A stretch of 64,000 nucleotides of DNA from Talaromyces rugulosus. Taxonomy: Eukaryota; Ascomycota; Eurotiomycetes; Eurotiales; Trichocomaceae. The stretch's first letter is position 1. Each line of letters opens with the position of its first letter. The position numbers and the translations under genes were made by a program. Positions 1-11,734 of this stretch are shown here, piece after piece. Location of the stretch: positions 4,154,001 to 4,218,000 of the forward strand of contig NC_049565.1 of the NCBI RefSeq assembly GCF_013368755.1, written 5' to 3'. The notes beneath the pieces are model-generated. The model worked only from the letters and a program-made list of their open reading frames with translations. It ran no database searches and was not told where the DNA came from.

Positions 1-1
1 A

Positions 2-1274
2 CGGGCGATTGGAGGGCTGCTGGCAGCTGGCATTCTCCTGATTATCTGGCGCACTTCTCAGTACCAACAACAACCTCTAAGATCCTCCATTCTCCACGGC
101 CACGGCTCTGATACGACGACCCCCAATACTCAGAACGGCGATGTGCAAATTCCCGGCGTTAAGATTCCGGATGTCAACATTCCTGATGTTAAGGCTCCCG
201 ACGTGAAGACCCCCGACGTCAAGCCTAGCGATCCCAAACCCGAAGCTCCCAAAACCGGAGATCACAAAACCACCGAAGTCCCACGGCGACGCGTCGGCAA
301 GGTGTCGATGTTGTACGGCTATGAGAATTGGTACTACGAGCGAGCCCTGGAGAGTCACAAGCGACACGCAGACCGATGGAACTACCCAATGCACATCCTC
401 GAAGAGGAAATCTCTGTGGGGTATTGGAACAAACCGAACTATGTGCTGTCGCTCATCATTCAAGAGCTTACAAAGCCGCCCGATGAACAACTGGAGTGGT
501 TGATGTGAGTTTTTTCTCTCTCTCTCTCTCTCTGAAAATTGGATCTAGGCTGATTTCTGTAGGTGGGTTGATGCCGACTCGATCATCATCAACCCTGCGA
601 TCCCCGCCGATATCTTCCTCCCACCCGCCGACATGTCGGAAATCCATTTCGTCTCTTCGAAAGACCAAAATGGGCTCAATACTGGAATTGTGTTTTTCCA
701 CGTGCACTCGTGGACCATCAGCTTCCTGATCGAGGTCCTCGCCTTCCCTCTCTATTTCCCCGACTGGGATTTGGGGGTTTCAGCCGACCAGCAAGCGATG
801 GCTGCGATCATGACCAAAACCACGGTTGGCCCCGAGGGCCACGGCTACGCGGACGGAATGGTCTATCTTCCGCGACCATGGATCAATACCTACGAATGGC
901 ATCATGACTACGAAGGGAAAAAGGGAGACATGCTGGTCCATTTCCCGGGCCTCCAGGAAGACCGATGGCCGCATATGCAAAAATGGATCGAAATCGTGGA
1001 AAAGACCCCACTCGAATGGGAAGTGCCGCTGCACGAGACTGTCTACCCTGACCTGACCCGTGAATTCTGGGTCAAATTCCGGGCTGCCCGGGACCTTGCT
1101 AGAAAGGTTGAGAATGAGCTCTCTGCCGCGAAACCGGGCACTCGAGTTGCTGCGCGAGAGGACGCAGTGAAGGCACTGCGAGACGCTCTGCGGCAGCATG
1201 CCGACGAGCCCGAGCTTCTTCAGGAACGTGTTGATGGATTGCAAGCCGCCATCCGGACAGACGCCTCTAGGTGA
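2..1274 (+). CDS. GT34 (GMA12/MNN10) glycosyltransferase, 5' end cut by window
   Basis: Type II Golgi-type glycosyltransferase of family GT34 (alpha-1,2-galactosyl or alpha-1,6-mannosyl transferases). Exons are 2-504 (open at the window edge) and 563-1274. The intron 505-562 (GTGAGT...TAG) holds a TC dinucleotide tract, and its removal restores the WVDADS nucleotide-sugar-binding DxD motif exactly across the junction. A hydrophobic stretch (GLLAAGILLII) lies near the visible N-terminus and should be the membrane anchor. It is followed by a Pro/Lys-rich stem with IPDVK-like pentapeptide repeats, then the catalytic domain starting at MLYGYENWYY. Later landmarks are NTGIVFF, SADQQAM and the HFPG stretch. 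The stop TGA lies inside a GTGAGT sequence (1271-1276), so an extra 3' exon is possible. Donor and linkage specificity cannot be told from the sequence. Confidence 0.88.
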
Positions 1275-2522
1275 GTATTCTGTACTACGTTTTTTTTTTT
1301 GGGGAGGTTTTGGGTTTCCTTGGTTCTTCGGTTATTTGAACATCATATATGACTGGGCTTGGTATGTACATTTTTGGGCGCTCAGCCAAGTGGATAAAAT
1401 GATCTTTGTGTGTAAATATACTTTTTGGAGGCTACTGGATGGAGTTAGATCTTGCGATTATAATCCATTTTATTTCTTCTACGCATTGCTTGATTATCCA
1501 CAAACAGAACACGTCTGCGCGATTGTTTCCAACGCCTGACTCAGGTAGACACTGTGGCGTGTGATGTATGCGTCATGGCTTGCTGCAGAGCGTGGCCGGG
1601 CCGATAAGATAAGCAATTTTTTTGTTCTCTACTCTCACCTTCACGTGTTTATGCGAGGTTGACTGTGGGCACTGGGAAGTTGGATGTTACTGTAGCTTGT
1701 CCACATGAAAATCGCAATCTCGACCACACCGTGTGCTCGTCTTCAGGAATTGCCATCCCACCGACTGGGCGCCTCGACACTGGACAGCTCCGATATAGGA
1801 CCATCCCACGGAATTTGGCCAGTTCTCGACTCTCTCAACTTATTAACAGCCACTTAGGCTTGCTGGAAAGGTAATCGGCATCGCCCTATCAGAACACACA
1901 TTAGCAGCCGCTCGATAGCAAACTGGAAAACAGGAAATGGCACGTTATGCCGGTCAGCGCCTAATCGAAGATCATAGTTGCAATGGGGCCGTCTGGCATC
2001 ATCCCACCCCGATCACAGTAGCATTTCCGGTCCATCCATGATCCTGGCAGGGCTAGGCGGCGACTGGAAAATTGGAAGCTGCTTAGGCGTCTCATTTGGG
2101 GGCAGAGAACGCACAGAGAGAAAGAAGAGGCAGTGAGTTGCTGCGGGGAGAAGCAGAAGTTCTCCAGGTGCAGCAAACCCGCGCCATGCCCGATTAGGCA
2201 GGAGCATAACGGCCCGGGCTGGCCGGCTTCGCAGGCCCAATCGCCCAAACAGGAAGCTGCGTGTTTTGTCGCCGCTGGTGGGGAATGTCACTGCACCACC
2301 AGAAAGACTGCTCGATCCAATCTCTCTGTGTGACCGAATTTTTCTGCCTGTCGTAGATTCATACTGTCGCATTCCTGCCGTTCTCGCCAAGGGCCTTCCT
2401 ACTTATTAGTATTGCAGCATGGCCGCCGCTCACCGGACCCCCCGACGAGCGAACGCTATAAACATCATCGTCACCTGATAACGTCGAGCTTCTTCCACCA
2501 GGCTGGCCACCTGCATGCAGAC
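1275..2522. other. Intergenic region and acetamidase promoter
   Basis: No convincing gene in about 1.25 kb; the open frames here are short and have no recognisable domain. A poly-T/poly-G tract sits near 1290. A TATA box (TATAAA, 2457-2462) lies about 60 nt before the chosen acetamidase start, which argues against the upstream in-frame ATG at 2430 or earlier being used. Confidence 0.5.
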
Positions 2523-3488
2523 ATGAGCCTCGCCTCCCAGATTCGGACGATCCATAACGTGGACCGACACCACAAACACCTCAAATGGACCAAGAAGCAG
2601 GCCCCGGTCCTGACCGTGTCGTCCGGAGATGTCGTCACTTTTGACGCCCTCGACAGCAGCAACGGCCAGATCACAGTTAACTCAGATGCCTCTGCCCTGG
2701 ACTCGTTCAAGCTCGAACTGGCCGACCCGGCATTCGGCCCCGTCTACGTGCGCGACGCGGAACCCGGCGATGCGCTCAAGATCGACGTTGTGTCGTTGGA
2801 CATAGGGGACTGGGGATGGACTGCAGTTGCGCCGGGCTTTGGTCTGCTGGCGGACGAATTCACCGATGCCGATCTCAAGATCTGGAATCTCAGTGCTACG
2901 CCCGGATACGCCGAGCTGAAGCCAGGCGTCCGGGTTCCCCTGCGGCCGTTCTTGGGGATCATGGGCATTGCACCCGCTGCCGACGGCGAGTTCTCGACTA
3001 TTCCGCCAACCGACGTGGGAGGAAACATTGACTGTCGTGATCTTGTCGTGGGCTCTACGCTCTACCTCCCGGTCCAGGTCCCCGGTGCCCTGTTCAGCTG
3101 CGGAGACGGCCATGCGGCTCAAGGACAAGGCGAAGTATGCGGAACCGCCATTGAAACACCCATGAAGGCCACCGTTCGATTGACAGTGTGCAAAAACCAT
3201 CCCTGGGTGCAATCCCCGCACCTCCTTTTACCGCCTCAGGCGCCATCGACTTTTCCTGTCGAGGACAAAGGGCAATATGCTACAATGGGGCTGGACTCTG
3301 ATTTACTCGAGGCGACTCGCAAGGCCACCCGGTATATGATCGACTGGCTCGTATCTACCAAGGGGCTAACCCGGTACGAGGCCTACATTCTTACCAGCGT
3401 TGCAGGCGACCTCAAGTTGGCCGAAGTCGTCGACATGCCAAATTTTGCCGTTACTATGAACATCCCGCTCAACATTTTTAGCTCTTGA
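2523..3488 (+). CDS. Acetamidase/formamidase family amidohydrolase
   Basis: 321-residue, single-exon member of the FmdA_AmdA family, which hydrolyses formamide, acetamide or related short amides to ammonia and the acid. Family landmarks visible are the N-terminal DRHHKHLKW region, VYVRDAEPGDAL, the central GIMGIAP and PPTDVGGNIDCR segments (metal/active-site region), and GALFSCGDGHAAQGQGEVCG. Size agrees with the compact family form. I chose the ATG at 2523 because similarity begins there and a TATA box sits about 60 nt upstream. There is no signal peptide, so it is probably cytosolic. It is not the classical fungal amdS (amidase-signature family). The neighbouring MFS gene is convergent, so the two are not obviously co-regulated. 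The physiological substrate is unknown. Confidence 0.9.
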   Translation: MSLASQIRTIHNVDRHHKHLKWTKKQAPVLTVSSGDVVTFDALDSSNGQITVNSDASALDSFKLELADPAFGPVYVRDAEPGDALKIDVVSLDIGDWGWTAVAPGFGLLADEFTDADLKIWNLSATPGYAELKPGVRVPLRPFLGIMGIAPAADGEFSTIPPTDVGGNIDCRDLVVGSTLYLPVQVPGALFSCGDGHAAQGQGEVCGTAIETPMKATVRLTVCKNHPWVQSPHLLLPPQAPSTFPVEDKGQYATMGLDSDLLEATRKATRYMIDWLVSTKGLTRYEAYILTSVAGDLKLAEVVDMPNFAVTMNIPLNIFSS

Positions 3489-3687
3489 GAGAACGAGAAG
3501 ATAATTATGCGGCTGTCGATGCTGGATGTCGACGACGCTATTGGGAACGATTGTTCTGATGCCAATCTGCAGGGACTGTATGACTATCTAGAACGCTTGG
3601 TTTGTAATTAGACAACATGTGAATAAATGGACATATTTGATTTATACTCTCTTTATTCTAGTCAACTTAGCATGTACATTATATTGT

Positions 3688-5088
3688 CTAAACGATCATT
3701 CTCAACCCCCAACCTCCACACATAACCCTCACACACGCAAACGCAACAGACGCTGCCAGATAAAACGCCCCCGAGAAAAACACCAGTCCCTGATACGATC
3801 CGCCATTTGCCTGCACAATCGCCCCCGAGATGGGTATACCAGCCAACGCACCCAGACTCGCCGTGAAAAACGCCGTGCCACTGCGTTTCCCATAATCCTC
3901 AGTCTTGGAAACCTGACCAATACAAACGGGCGTCAAGCTGATAGCGGCACCCGACCAGAAGCCGTACAGCACAACAAACGAGGTAATCATGGCGCTATTC
4001 CCGCTTGCCGTTGACCAGAGACCGAGAATGATGGCTGCACAGGCAACTGCCGTTATGCACATGGTATTAAACACGCCGAACCGGTCTGCAACATAACCGG
4101 GAAGCGCACGGCCAGGTATTGCGCCCACGTTGAGCAGTATGTTGAGTAAATATGCCGTCTGCGAGTCCATTCCACCAGAATGAATCGCATACGACGAGAT
4201 GTATGTATACGGAATAAACACGGCAAACTCAACCAGGAAAACCGCCAACGTGGTCATTGCGAATTTCGGTTCGCGCAGGGATTTCAAATCAATAGCTGAG
4301 CCGCCAGCTACATTTGGCGGTAGCCTCTTGCGCAGCAGCAGACATGCTGCGGCTCCCAGGACGGCGCAGATCAGGGCGATGATTCGCATGGACCAGGGAA
4401 ACCCCAGACGTGGCGTGAGGTAGATGATGATGAGTGGGAAGACAATTCCGCCTATGCCGCCAGCAGTGCAGGCTATGCCTGTAGCTAATGCTCGGCGCTT
4501 GAAAAACCAGTGGCCTATGGCTGAGACGCTGGGGTTGAATAGAAGGGATGCTGAGATTCCACCGAGAACGCCAAAGGATAGGAGGAATTGGTAGAATTCT
4601 AAGCAAAAGTTAGACAAAGAAGAAGAAGAAAAAGTCGTTGAGAGAGGAGACATACCATGTGAAAAGCTCATAAAGATCAAAGCCAGCACGGTTCCAATAA
4701 TTCCAGGCGCAATTAACCATTGAATACCCCGAGAATCAAAGATAGGTCCTATTCAAGAACAAAAAATATATATATATATAAGTAAATGCTGCCTGCTCGT
4801 TTTCTACCTGGTGCTGTACTTACCAACCTGGGCACCGCAAAAGTACAAGAAAAACGGATATAAACTGAATACCCACCCCACCGTCGATTCAGACATGCCC
4901 TTGAGTTCATGTTCTGTAAGCCGCGCCTGGAGGACTGCCAGAGTATTTAGAAATCCCATTGAGGAAAACATCGCACACCAGGCACCAAGCACAACTAGCC
5001 AGGCTTTGAGACCGCCTTCAGGGTAGTCGGAGAGCTCGTCCGGGCTCGTTGTGCCCATCGTTTCTGTTCTGCTTTCTGTTCTGCCCAT
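3688..5088 (-). CDS. MFS monocarboxylate-transporter-like permease
   Basis: Major facilitator of the MCT (SLC16-like) type. Minus-strand exons are 5088-4824, 4748-4656 and 4598-3688, giving 422 residues. The two introns (75 and 57 nt) have GTAAGT/GTATGT donors and TAG acceptors, and joining restores the conserved stretches GAQVGPIFDSRG and SFSHEFYQFLLSFG. The N-terminus has the GGLKAWLVVLGAW first helix typical of fungal MCT-like proteins, and about 12 hydrophobic segments follow, with GRALPGYVADRFG in the second half (loop 8-9 signature). Family members move monocarboxylates, riboflavin or other small anions across the plasma membrane; the substrate here cannot be told. The TA repeat near 4768-4780 lies inside the first intron. 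Confidence 0.88.
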
Positions 5089-5718
5089 TTTGCGGTCTTA
5101 TCTGTGGGGGATGGGGATTTTTTTTTCAGTCAACGATTATCTACCATTGAGCAGTGTAGAAATGTGCATGCAGTATGTTAAGTTGTTAACCGAATTCCCG
5201 TCATAAATCTTCTATCAGACCACCCGGGGTGTTGCGTCCCGCCAGCATTGTGAAAGGAACCCAATTCTCTATTGCTTGGCTTTCAAAACCAACGCATCGA
5301 TTTGGGCTTGCCGCTTTAACAAGCGGAAAACCACTTATCGGCTCGGAATTATTAAAATTGGCCTCGGATGGACGTCTGGCGGTGTACATGAAAGATAAAG
5401 ATGGAGATATCAGTTTGCATTTTTTTGATTGGATAGAACCGTTGTATTAGTAATGACTGATTGCCAACTGCCGAGGAATTGCCAAGATTTTGTACTAGGT
5501 CGATGGGATTCTTGATCATGGATGTATAGGCTATAATCTGTTAAGCTGGCTTGAATTTCTCTACTTTCAACAGTTAGCTACTGTAAATTAATCATTAAGC
5601 TGCACCAGCGAAACATATCATTGTATATCAAACTGATCACGTGACTCCGCGTCAAACCGCGTTCCTCCCCGACTCCGTCACGGTCACTATCCAAGTCAAC
5701 CACAAGACCGCACCATCA
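5089..5718. other. Intergenic region (divergent promoters of MFS gene and srs2)
   Basis: About 630 nt between divergent genes. A 73-codon open frame at 5229-5450 has no recognisable family and no clear promoter, so I do not call it. AT-rich otherwise. Confidence 0.4.
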
Positions 5719-8715
5719 ATGGATCCGATCCTCGATGGCCTAAACCAAGCCCAGCGGACAGCAGTGGCCTCGCCCTCCCCAGTCCTCCAGGTCCTCGCAC
5801 CCCCCGGCTCCGGCAAGACCAAGACCCTGACCGCGCGCGTTGCGTACCTCTTGTCGCATCATGGCTTCCGCCCTCAGGACGTCATCTGCTGCACGTTTAC
5901 GATCAAGGCAAGTCGCGAAATGCGCGAGCGGCTGTCGCGCTTGATTGGGGAGCAGGTGCAGTCGAAACTGGTACTGGGCACTTTCCATTCGATTTGTCGT
6001 CGGTATCTCGTTGCGTATGGGCATTTGATTGGGTTGAGGAAAGGGTTTGGGATTGCGGATAGCAATGATAGTTTGGCGATTATCAAAGTAACATCCCATT
6101 TCTGAATCCGGAGAGAGAGAGAGAGAGAGAGAAAGAAGGGGGAAGAAAAGCTTACAGTTTTGTAGAGAATTGTCAAGCGCTCGCGTCTCAATATACTGCC
6201 CAACACCGCACGATCGAGAATATCAAGCCAAAAGGCGCAAGGAATCAGCTGGGAAGAAGTGGCAGAAAAGACAAAAACCCAAAACGTCGAACAACAGGAA
6301 TTTGTCAAGGTCTACCGTGACTACGAATCCGCATTGGCAGCCTCTAATCTACTCGACTATGACGACCTTCTCCTCCGCTGCGCCGATCTCTTGCGCAGCC
6401 ATCCGCAATGCGTCTCGAATGTGCAGGCCGTCCTGGTCGATGAGTTTCAGGATACAAACCGCATTCAGTTTGAGCTGATGAATTTGCTGGCGTCTTGTCA
6501 GCGTTGTATTACCATTGTCGGTGACCCGGACCAAAGTATCTACGGCTTTCGGTCGGCTGAGATTAAGAATTTGGAACGGATGCAGCGTCTGTACAGTAAT
6601 ACATCGGTGGTGCTGCTAGAAGACAATTACCGGTCGTCTGGGTCGATTCTGGGATCTGCAGAAGAAGTCATCCAGCAAGACACGTCACGTCCCGTGAAAA
6701 AGCTGCTCCCCACGCACGGGGTCGGGACGATGCCAGTCTTGCGAAAGCTACCCTCGGCAGCAGCAGAAGCACAGTGGATGGTGACGGAGATCAAACGATG
6801 TATTGCGCTTACAGGTAGCCTTCTCAAACACTCTGATTTTGCCGTGCTGCTCCGGTCGGCGTCCTTGTCGAGGCAGATTGAATCGGAAATGGGGAAGCAG
6901 GGTGTGCCTTATCGGATGGTGGGAGGTTCGAGGTTTTTTGATCGCGTTGAAATCCGGCTTCTACTAGACTACCTTCGCGTCATTAGCCATCCGGAGAATA
7001 ATGACGCACTCATCCGTATCATCAACACCCCAGCAAGAAAAATGGGCGAAGAGACGATCAAGACGTTGACTACGGGGGCGGAAAAGGATAAACTACCATT
7101 GTGGAACTACGTTAAAGATGTTGCTCAGGGGCGCAGGTCGACCCAGAAAAATCTATCTAAAGCCGCAGATGTCGGTTTATCCGGTTTTGTTGGACTGATA
7201 GAGTCTGCGAGACGGAAGCTGGAGGAATGTGCTGATGCGTCTTCTCCGAAGATCCTACTGGAGTTTATCATCAAGAAACTTGGTTTCCGGGAATATCTCG
7301 GAGTCACGTATCCCCTGGATGAAGAAAACCGGTGGGCCAATGTGGAAGAGCTCCTGGCTCAAGCCGGCGACCCAAGTGTTGAAGCTTCACAAGACGACGC
7401 TCTCGCGGACATTGATGGGCTAGAACAACAGCAAGGGCACGCTGGCGAAGAGGCATTGTCTCGTTTCTTAGCAAACGTGGCTTTATCGACCGAGGTCAAG
7501 ACGGAGGAAAACCAAGCGGAAGAAAAAGTCACCATCTCGACCATCCACGCAGCCAAGGGACTGGAATGGCCAGTTGTGTTTGTTGCTGCCGTATACGAGG
7601 GCATTATTCCTCACTCACGCGCCGAAGACAGCGACGAGGAACGACGACTGCTGTACGTGGCCATGACGAGAGCGCAGGCGCTCCTCTACCTCAGCCTTCC
7701 ACGCCGCGACTCGAAAAATGGGGAAGAAACCAGGCCCAGCTCATTTCTACCTCGCACGATAACCGAGACAAAATTCCGCCAGGTTGGGCCGAAGCTCCAC
7801 GATCAAATAATCTTCGACATTGCCGAGATTCTTCGTCGGCCGCGTCCGAGCCAGGAAGCCATGGTGGAGGGTCTCAAGGGGTTGCCTAGTATTTATGACG
7901 ATATGTGGAATCCGGACGGAGATGACGATGGCCCGAACAAGGCTACCAGGTGGGATGGCTCGGAGGCAGGTCAGGAGAGCTGGGCGAAGCGTCGGCGATT
8001 GAACAACGGCGAAGGGGGCACGGTTGGTGGCTTTGTCGGCTCGTCTACGTACACGATGAGCAACTCGTCGCATTTCTCCGTGTCGACCAGCACCTTGTCC
8101 GTGGGCTTTTCGACTGCGAGGCAACAGATGGAAATGACGCCTGATACAGCCCCCAAAGACACTGTCTCCAAAGAGGACACAGCCCCAAAAGAAAAGCAGA
8201 AAAGGGAGACTGCTACAAGCAGCAGGACCGCCAGCACGGCGACTCAGGGGACGCTCTCGAGATACTTTGGCGTCACGGAACCCACGTCACAGAGCAAGAC
8301 GTCATTGCCTAGCATCCCAAACAAACAGCAGCACTTTCCGCAGAGCAAGCCTCCTCTTCCCCCTTCTGTCCAGGTACCACCCAGCCTCGGAGGTCACCGC
8401 ATCCAGCCACAGCAATTCCGCCGCCCAACGCCGACGAATTCCAGCACCAATTACACGTGGCTGTCGGAGGCGAGCACGAGCACGAGAACAGTCGACTCGA
8501 CGAAAAAAGACGCAGCAACCGCAACCGCAACAGCAACAACAACGGCGGTCAACGAGATTAAAAGGCCGGTCGACAGCAACTGTGGAGTCCGTCCGGCTGC
8601 CACGTTCCACACAACAAGCATGTCCACGTTACAACAGCAACCGGGGCCACGAAAGACGCTGGGGATCCGGCGCAGTGTTCACAATGGTTGGGCGGAGAGG
8701 ATGAACAGGGGGTAG
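5719..8715 (+). CDS. srs2: UvrD/Rep-type 3'-5' DNA helicase, Srs2 orthologue candidate
   Basis: SF1A helicase of the Srs2 kind, expected to strip Rad51 filaments and limit recombination. Exons are 5719-6087 and 6166-8715 (972 residues). The intron 6088-6165 contains a GA dinucleotide tract, and its removal joins DSLAIIK to RIVKRSRLNIL in frame. Helicase motifs appear in order: Walker A APPGSGKTKT (about residue 32-41), Ia TFTIKASREM, motif II VDEFQDTN, motif III GDPDQSIYGFRSAE, motif IV NYRSS, GGSRFFDRVEIR, motif V TIHAAKGLEW and motif VI YVAMTRAQ. The C-terminal third (about residues 600-972) is low-complexity, Ser/Thr/Gln/Pro-rich, and carries QGTLSRYF at residues 817-824, a PCNA-interacting (PIP-box) pattern. 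The start at 5719 precedes the conserved LNQAQRTAV segment. Expression is probably constitutive; the Srs2 assignment rests on architecture. Confidence 0.93.
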
Positions 8716-10299
8716 TCGGTCGTTTGATTTGATTTAGATCTGGACGGGATTGAAATGCATGACGAAATGATCATATCCAGCTAGTCGTGATGCTTAATAA
8801 GCCTAGTCATTTTGGTCTGAGACAAGCCTGTCTGAGACAAGCTTGCGTGGCTACGCATTACCCTGGTGAGGCGAAAAGCAGCCACATCTATTTCGTATTG
8901 TTGGAACAATAATAATAATAATAATAATAATTGTCAACCAGTCCGAAAGTCCAAAAAACGCAAACGGGATCTACGTCGCTAGTACATGGCTCCATGGAAT
9001 GATCGTCCGAGTCTACGCTAGTCGAATGAGCCAATTGCAATTATCAATGACAATAATGATTCAGGGCCGATCATTCCAGCAATTATGACAACAAAATAAT
9101 ACAATTATAAAAATAAAATGATAATGATAATAATAATAAATGATAGAATTGCATGATGGTCGTGCCAAGAAAATGATTGCGTAGGCTGGGCGGTGAAGAC
9201 CTCGGACCTGCTCACATGACTCTGGGCGACTGAGTTGGCTATAGCATCGTTTTGCTATAGGCTTACTAAGTTATTATAGGCCCATGAGTTATAGCAGGAT
9301 AGGTGCCTGGACGAGGCACCAATTGCCTGCTGGCATGGCGTCACTTGATGCAGTTATTGTCAGGCAGCAGCAGCATATTAATTGGCATGAATAATAATTA
9401 TGCGAATTATACAAACAATATAGGATATATCGAATCTGGAATAGGCTTGTCTGGTTATTGGTAAATAATACTAAGGTAATAATAAGTTCAATAACCGTAC
9501 CTGACCGTGGCCCCTGGGCGACCGCCATTGCGAGAGTTCGGGGGGGGGGGGGGGGGAAGGGAAACAGCCCAGGGGCAAAGAAGACCAGCCCCGGGTTTCC
9601 GTTCCCCAGCCTGTAGCATTCCCGGTCCAGGCGGTGAAGCCTCGCCGCAGGAATCCACGGCAGTACCGACTAGCCAACTACCACCAACTACCAATACCAC
9701 TAACCAGAACGAGTTGACACACCAGTCTTGCCTAATAATAGCAGTACGTACGTACAGAGCACTCAAGTCTTCGTGGTGACTTAGTGCCTTACCGCTGATT
9801 ACTGTATTCGGCCGTGCTGCCTAGTGACGTCGGCCTAGTTTGGCGGATGGCGCCAGGCAGCATCGACGATAGCCTGGCGATGGCTATCAGAGCATTCCTG
9901 GACCTACAAAAGTACAAAAAGCCGGTCCCTGGCCCCCCCGGATTTCAGTCAGATCCATCACATCTAAACATTGAACTTCAGTCCAAACTACCTTTTTTTT
10001 TTTTTTTTTTATCACTGTGCCCTGAGAACTGTTATTGCACGCTATTGCACACGCTTCCAGGGATATCCCTTCTCACAACACCGCCCCCCCCCCGGGACAA
10101 CGACTATTATATCAGCAGAATCCGCCTTGTCCTTATATTTTACCTTTTACCTTTTATCATCTTCTGATCAGTCCGGCTGCGCCACTGACTGAGGTTGTCT
10201 CTTATATATTCTCTATACTCTCCTCCGTCCTCCGTGTTCTTCAACACTCCATACTCAACACCCAATACCCAGCACTCAACCAACACACATCTAAACACC
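8716..10299. other. Long intergenic region rich in simple repeats
   Basis: No gene recognised in about 1.6 kb. It contains an AAT trinucleotide run (about 8907-8931), a second AAT-rich patch near 9100-9140, a poly-G run (about 9541-9556), a poly-T run (about 9991-10010) and a poly-C run (about 10083-10092). The last 150 nt are pyrimidine-rich with a TATATA-like element near 10203, which looks like the promoter and 5' leader of the small gene that follows. Confidence 0.5.
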
Positions 10300-10601
10300 A
10301 TGCCTCACAAACTCAGCGACTATTCCGACTCCAACACATCCAGCAGAGTCAGCAGCACCGACAGGATACATGTCGCCGATGTACCCGGTACGTCCTTTTT
10401 TTTTTCTTTTTTTTTTTTTTTTTTTTTTGCCAGACCTGCAGAGAGTCAGAGACAAGAGACAGAGTCAAGACAGACAGCTAACGCCAGAATCTAGATCCCT
10501 CGCGCAGATCCAATGCCAAAGTGGTCGTGGTGCATAATGGCGGTGGACCCAGCTACGACGAGAAGCGACCAGCTAGTTGGGACAAAAGCCGCTGGAAATG
10601 A
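10300..10601 (+). CDS. Small 64-residue protein, two exons, function unknown
   Basis: A small gene not obvious as a single open frame. Exon 1 (10300-10387) encodes MPHKLSDYSDSNTSSRVSS and onward; exon 2 (10495-10601) ends in RPASWDKSRWK. Intron 10388-10494 has a GTACGT donor and CTAG acceptor and contains long poly-T tracts (32 nt with one C). Frame is kept exactly, giving 64 residues that are Ser/Asp-rich at the N-terminus and basic at the C-terminus, with a short VVVV core. The ATG sits in a good context (ACACCATG) behind a pyrimidine-rich leader. No signal peptide, membrane segment or known domain. The splice fit and leader support a real gene; function is unknown. Confidence 0.6.
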
Positions 10602-11734
10602 TTACCCCCAAGCTCAAAATCGACAAAAATCGACAAAGACCCCCGACTAGTCGGTGTGGGGAGCTCCAGGGGGTGGTCGACCCTCCGCAACGGCGCAAGT
10701 TTGGTTTATTGATTGAACCGCGCCGGCGATGCTGACTGGCGGAGCTTGCGCTTCTTTTTTACTTGACTTCCGCGCGGAAACGCCCAAAGAAGAAAAGTCA
10801 AAACACCAAAAAAATACGGGAAAAAAAAAAAAAAAAAAAAAAGTGAGGCGAACTACTGCTGTGGATTGCGATTGGTCGTTGGCGATCCGTGGTCATGTGC
10901 CTCTCCCCTTTTTGGACAGTGAGGCAAGCGATCCGTGTTGTCCCGACATTCTAGACCGCGCTCCGGCTTTTTCCTGCCGCTTTTTATGAACGGTCCGACT
11001 GTGGTGCCGGTATCATCGATTGACTTGTTGACTCGCCCTTGCATTAGTCCTGCTGATGGTTGTATTACTATATCGTTGTGGTCATGTGATGTGTTCTGGA
11101 TATTTGTCTTGTTTGTCCTGTTTGTCTCGCGTTCTCGCATTTGACTGGCATCTCACATTGTTTGCCCTGCCAGCTCATATTCTTGCTTCATCTGCATGCA
11201 GTGTTGACCTCACCGCTGAGCTGGCTGCTGCAACATTTCGGCTCTCCTTCTTTTTTTGATTACTTTTGCTGCTGTTTAGCGTGTTGGAGTCGGGCTACTT
11301 GGTTGATACGAATCTGTGCTCCCCGATTGGGACGACGCCAGATAGCTCGCCTGGCGCGAGCCGTGTATATTTAAATTATCATGGGAATATGGATGGGAGG
11401 CGTTTTTGGGTTGTCTGCATGTGCCATACGTGGTGGGCTGTATAGTAATATTGATATTAATGTTTGACTTTTACGAATACATTTCATCAGTCTGTAGTTA
11501 GTATTGTTGCTTATATAACCGGTGGAAGACAATGGCCCAAAAGGGAAGGCACGGGGCGCACCGCGAGGAAGGTGCGGATGGGGCACCCCGGTCAGGCATG
11601 TCTTCCCCTCCTTCCCTCTTATTTTTTCTGTTCTCCTTCTCTTCTCCTCTTTCATCTCGTCAGAGGCCGATTCCATTCTTCTTCTGATCTTTTGGTGCGG
11701 TAGTCAACACCATCTTTGTCTCTTTCATGGAGAA
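10602..11734. other. Intergenic region
   Basis: No gene supported. Poly-A run of about 23 near 10820-10842. A TATATAA element near 11513 followed by a long pyrimidine-rich stretch (about 11600-11665) looks like a promoter for a transcript starting near 11650-11700. Confidence 0.35.

Noticed and set aside
2430..2522. Upstream extension of the acetamidase gene to an earlier start
   Set aside because: A TATA box lies inside the extension and family similarity begins at 2523.
5229..5450. 73-codon plus-strand frame
   Set aside because: No domain, no promoter sign, and it overlaps a comparable frame on the other strand.
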